Source: Antedon bifida
Lineage: Eukaryota; Echinodermata; Crinoidea; Comatulida; Antedonidae
Direction of reading: 5' to 3'
NCBI GenBank assembly: GCA_963402885.1
Contig: OY727096.1
Coordinates: 11,017,820 to 11,081,819 of the forward strand
DNA length: 64,000 nt
Shown piece after piece: positions 61,601-64,000 of this stretch. Under the pieces are notes generated by a model that worked only from the letters and a program-made list of their open reading frames with translations, did no database searches and was not told where the DNA came from. Within the stretch, counting starts at the first letter, position 1. Each line of letters begins with the position of its first letter. Position numbers and translations under genes: made by a program.

Positions 61601-61700
61601 ACTAGGGTATCACCGTAAGGATAGCCTTCAGGGCTACACATGACTCCTCATAAGGATAGCCAAGGCGTATAAATGGCTTATGCCTAGATAGTTAATAATT

Positions 61701-61732
61701 AGTTATCCGCTTGGTATACCAAGCGGATAACT
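61701..61732. repeat. Perfect 32-bp palindrome
   Basis: The left half AGTTATCCGCTTGGTA is followed at once by its exact reverse complement. A second hairpin (GGTTATCCGCAAC...GTTGCAGGATAACC) lies about 35 bases on, at 61764-61795, sharing the GGTTATCC/GGATAACC edge. Confidence 0.9.
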
Positions 61733-61829
61733 CCTTGTTATTGTATGGGATCAATAGTTTTTTGGTTATCCGCAACTTAGTTGCAGGATAACCCATGTGA
61801 TTGTAAATATCTTTTTTTTCATCTTCTTT

Positions 61830-64000
61830 GTTATTCTTCTTTCTTTCCCGGATTTTTGTGTGTCGCATATCCCCTATTGCTTGTGAATATATCTTTTGTA
61901 TAACTTTGTCATTATATGGACATTTACCTGAAGTTGTGCACCTCCATATTTTGAATGACGTCAGAGTTGCGCAACGTGACTTACGCGCGATTTTATGAAT
62001 TTCAATGATTGATCATAGGATAAAAAATAAAAGTCATTTTGTATTGACATTTGGTGAATATTTAAGTCATATCAAAGGCAAACTTTCTATGGATTAAAAA
62101 TGGCATGTTTTACAAGAAGTTACGCGCGCACGCGCATTTAAAGTTTCAAAATGCGCAAAAATAATTTCTAATCAACTTTCTGCGCTGATCATGACATTTT
62201 GAGCATGTCAAAAATTCCCGCGCGCGCGAAAACTTTTGCGCGTAAGATGCGCACGGAGTATGAAAATCATGTTTTTTCTCTTGAATTGTGATTTTCCAGA
62301 CTTTCCTAGTCATTTAAAAAAAGATTGACATCATTTCAAATTAAAATGACGTCATACGAACACGTTGATTTATAACATTTGCGCGCGTTTTAGTTGAAAA
62401 AGTTACAAAATATTGTCAAATATATGCCTATTTTGAATCTATTATAGCTCTTCAGGATCAAAGGTGACCCCCAATTTTTTTAACTTATTATGCAAGAAGA
62501 TAAATTGTAGATATGAATTCATGCAGAATTTTTACCTCTCGGATGTTATGACGTCATCGTATGGCCACACGAATGTAAAATATAGGATTTTTTACTGTTT
62601 CGTTATTGCTCATCACATTAAATAGAGCGCATCTCGCTTATACGTATTCCATTTCACCCGATATTTTAATACTGTCTAGGTCAATTAACTATCTTTCGCA
62701 TGAGTTAAATATATTTTAATTTTTATGACGTCATCATGTCTAAAAATGTAAATAACGTGGGTCACCTATTTTCATCTTTACAGTAAATTTCAATCTGTTA
62801 TAGCTCGTCAGAATAAAAAGTGATAATCATAATTAAAAGGTTTTCTGGAAGCTAGTGGATTGTAGATACGAATTCATGTGAACATTTTTCAAATCAGATG
62901 TTGTGACGTCATCATATAGCCAGTTGAATAAAAAAAGTCGTATTTTCATCTCTTGCGTAAAAGTTCATTGCGTTTAAACGAGAGCGCATCTCACTTTCAC
63001 GTGCCCAAAATTATTCAAATTTGTAATAATGTAATTATTTAGATAATTATCTTCTAAAATAGTTATCTTTATAAGTCAATTTGATGACGTCATCGTGTTA
63101 ATAATTGGCTTTAAAAGATGGGTCTCGTAATTTCGTCTATGCTACCACTGTATATAACATATACAGTGTATTCTGAAAATACTGTAATATGCTGTATGCT
63201 ACAAAATAGGTACAATTCAGCACTGTAAACATATTTAATTCATGTCATAGGATGGCATAATAATTTTCGGCGTTCATATATTTTAAACGTATGTGCATGT
63301 TGCGTTTGCGCGGATAACCCGAACTCGTCAAAGTGACGAGTTCAAATCTAGTTTCTGTATTATTCTTCTTTCCTTCCTTCCTTTTTGTGAGTCGCGTTTC
63401 TCTAAAATGTGTAAACATAACATTTCATAACTTTGACAACATATGGGCATTTACGTGAAGTTGTGCACCTCCTATTTTTGAATGACGTCATAGTTGCGCA
63501 ACGTGACTTACGCGCAATTTTATGAATTTCAATGATTGATCATAGATTAAAAACCAAAAGTCATTTAGTATTGACACTTTGACAAAATTTAAGTCATATC
63601 AGGGGCAAACTTTCTACGGATTAAAAATGGCATGTTTCACAAGAAGTTACGCGCGCACGCGCATTTAAAATTTCAAAATGCCCAAAATTAATTTCTAATC
63701 ATTTCTTTTTATGCGTTTCTTGTCATTTTGAGCTTGTCAAAAATTCCCACGGGCGCGCAATTTTTTACGCACGCGGTGCGCACGTAGCGTTAAAAACATA
63801 TTTTTTTCTCTTGAATTATATTTTTCAAGCCTTTCCTAGTAATTTTGAAAACAATTTAGACCTTTTCCAGTTTAAATAACGCCATACGAACACGTTGAAT
63901 AAGACAATTTGTGCGCGTTTTTTATGAAAAAGCTTAAAAAATCGTCAAAATTATGTCTTTTTTTAAACAGTCATAGTTTCTAAAGTAAACCGTGAACCGT
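61830..64000 (+). repeat. About 1.53-kb direct repeat, second copy cut by window end
   Basis: 61.83-62.25 kb matches 63.36-63.80 kb at an offset near 1526 bases (e.g. GTTGCGCAACGTGACTTACG in both, and TTTCAATGATTGATCATAG). Each copy is non-coding, rich in CGCG words and in TGACGTCA palindromes (seen near 61957, 62346, 62549, 62725, 62902, 63084 and 63483). A hairpin (GAACTCGTCAAAGTGACGAG) precedes the second copy near 63321. Probably a larger unknown transposon or satellite that continues beyond the window. Confidence 0.75.

Larger units (their letters stand above)
46216..61607. mobile_element. 15.4-kb CACTA (En/Spm)-like transposon with BEN and DDE transposase genes
   Basis: The left end CCTGGGTAAAAAAACGATCG and the right end (reverse complement CCCTAGTAAAAATGAAAGTG) are imperfect inverted repeats, each followed inward by dense GGGATCCC-type palindromes. 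TA flanks both sides (46214-46215, 61608-61609). Two genes diverge from a central spacer: the BEN protein (-) and the Transposase_21-like transposase (+). Both have fully open, phase-consistent exon sets. The termini do not read exactly CACTA, but the GTAAAAA-type ends, palindromic subterminal arrays, short target site and transposase type fit that superfamily. Later insertions include two TTAA-type MITEs. Termini are inferred by eye. Confidence 0.65.

Overview
The window is animal genomic DNA. Genes are split into many short GT-AG exons, introns are AT-rich and long, and much of the sequence is nested transposons. The palindromic octamer TAGGCCTA recurs throughout, mostly in introns and spacers. 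The one clear housekeeping gene (CLP1) and the LDLa/WAP secreted proteins fit a marine invertebrate, perhaps a deuterostome such as an echinoderm. The species cannot be fixed from sequence alone.

Layout. 1-2.85 kb: the 3' half of CLP1 (+). 4.6-9.9 kb: a secreted protein gene (-) with ten LDL-receptor class A repeats, two WAP domains and a helical/proline-rich tail. 10.3-19.8 kb: its head-to-head partner (+), a secreted protein with 22 LDLa repeats whose signal-peptide exon lies in a perfect 320-bp tandem duplication. 21.6-31.2 kb: a 9.6-kb TTAA-flanked DNA transposon with about 0.9-kb inverted arms and a multi-exon transposase gene broken by a frameshift and by a LINE inserted at a splice donor. 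Short derivatives (MITEs) of this element sit in introns of both LDLa genes. 32.1-37.8 kb: decayed retroelements (RTE-type LINE, Penelope-like element, CR1/Jockey-type LINE). 38.7-43.3 kb: a non-autonomous element with long inverted arms, one arm expanded by a 17-copy minisatellite. 44-46.1 kb: a small inverted-repeat element and a LINE scrap.

46.2-61.6 kb: the main find, a 15.4-kb element that I reconstruct as a CACTA (En/Spm)-like DNA transposon. It carries two divergent multi-exon genes that both remain open: a BEN-domain protein (383 aa predicted, -) and a Transposase_21-like DD(E) transposase (857 aa predicted, +). Dense arrays of GGGATCCC-type palindromes lie just inside both ends, with imperfect terminal inverted repeats and flanking TA. 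The arrangement parallels plant En/Spm, where one protein binds subterminal repeats and another cuts. I infer that the BEN protein is the DNA-binding partner. A TTAA-type MITE just downstream of the transposase stop codon carries a nearly identical 382-bp copy of the transposase last exon.

61.6-64 kb: a roughly 1.53-kb direct repeat, second copy cut by the window edge, with perfect palindromes and many TGACGTCA motifs. Exon coordinates were built by hand from reading-frame continuity, splice consensus and remembered family motifs. No alignment or database search was run.
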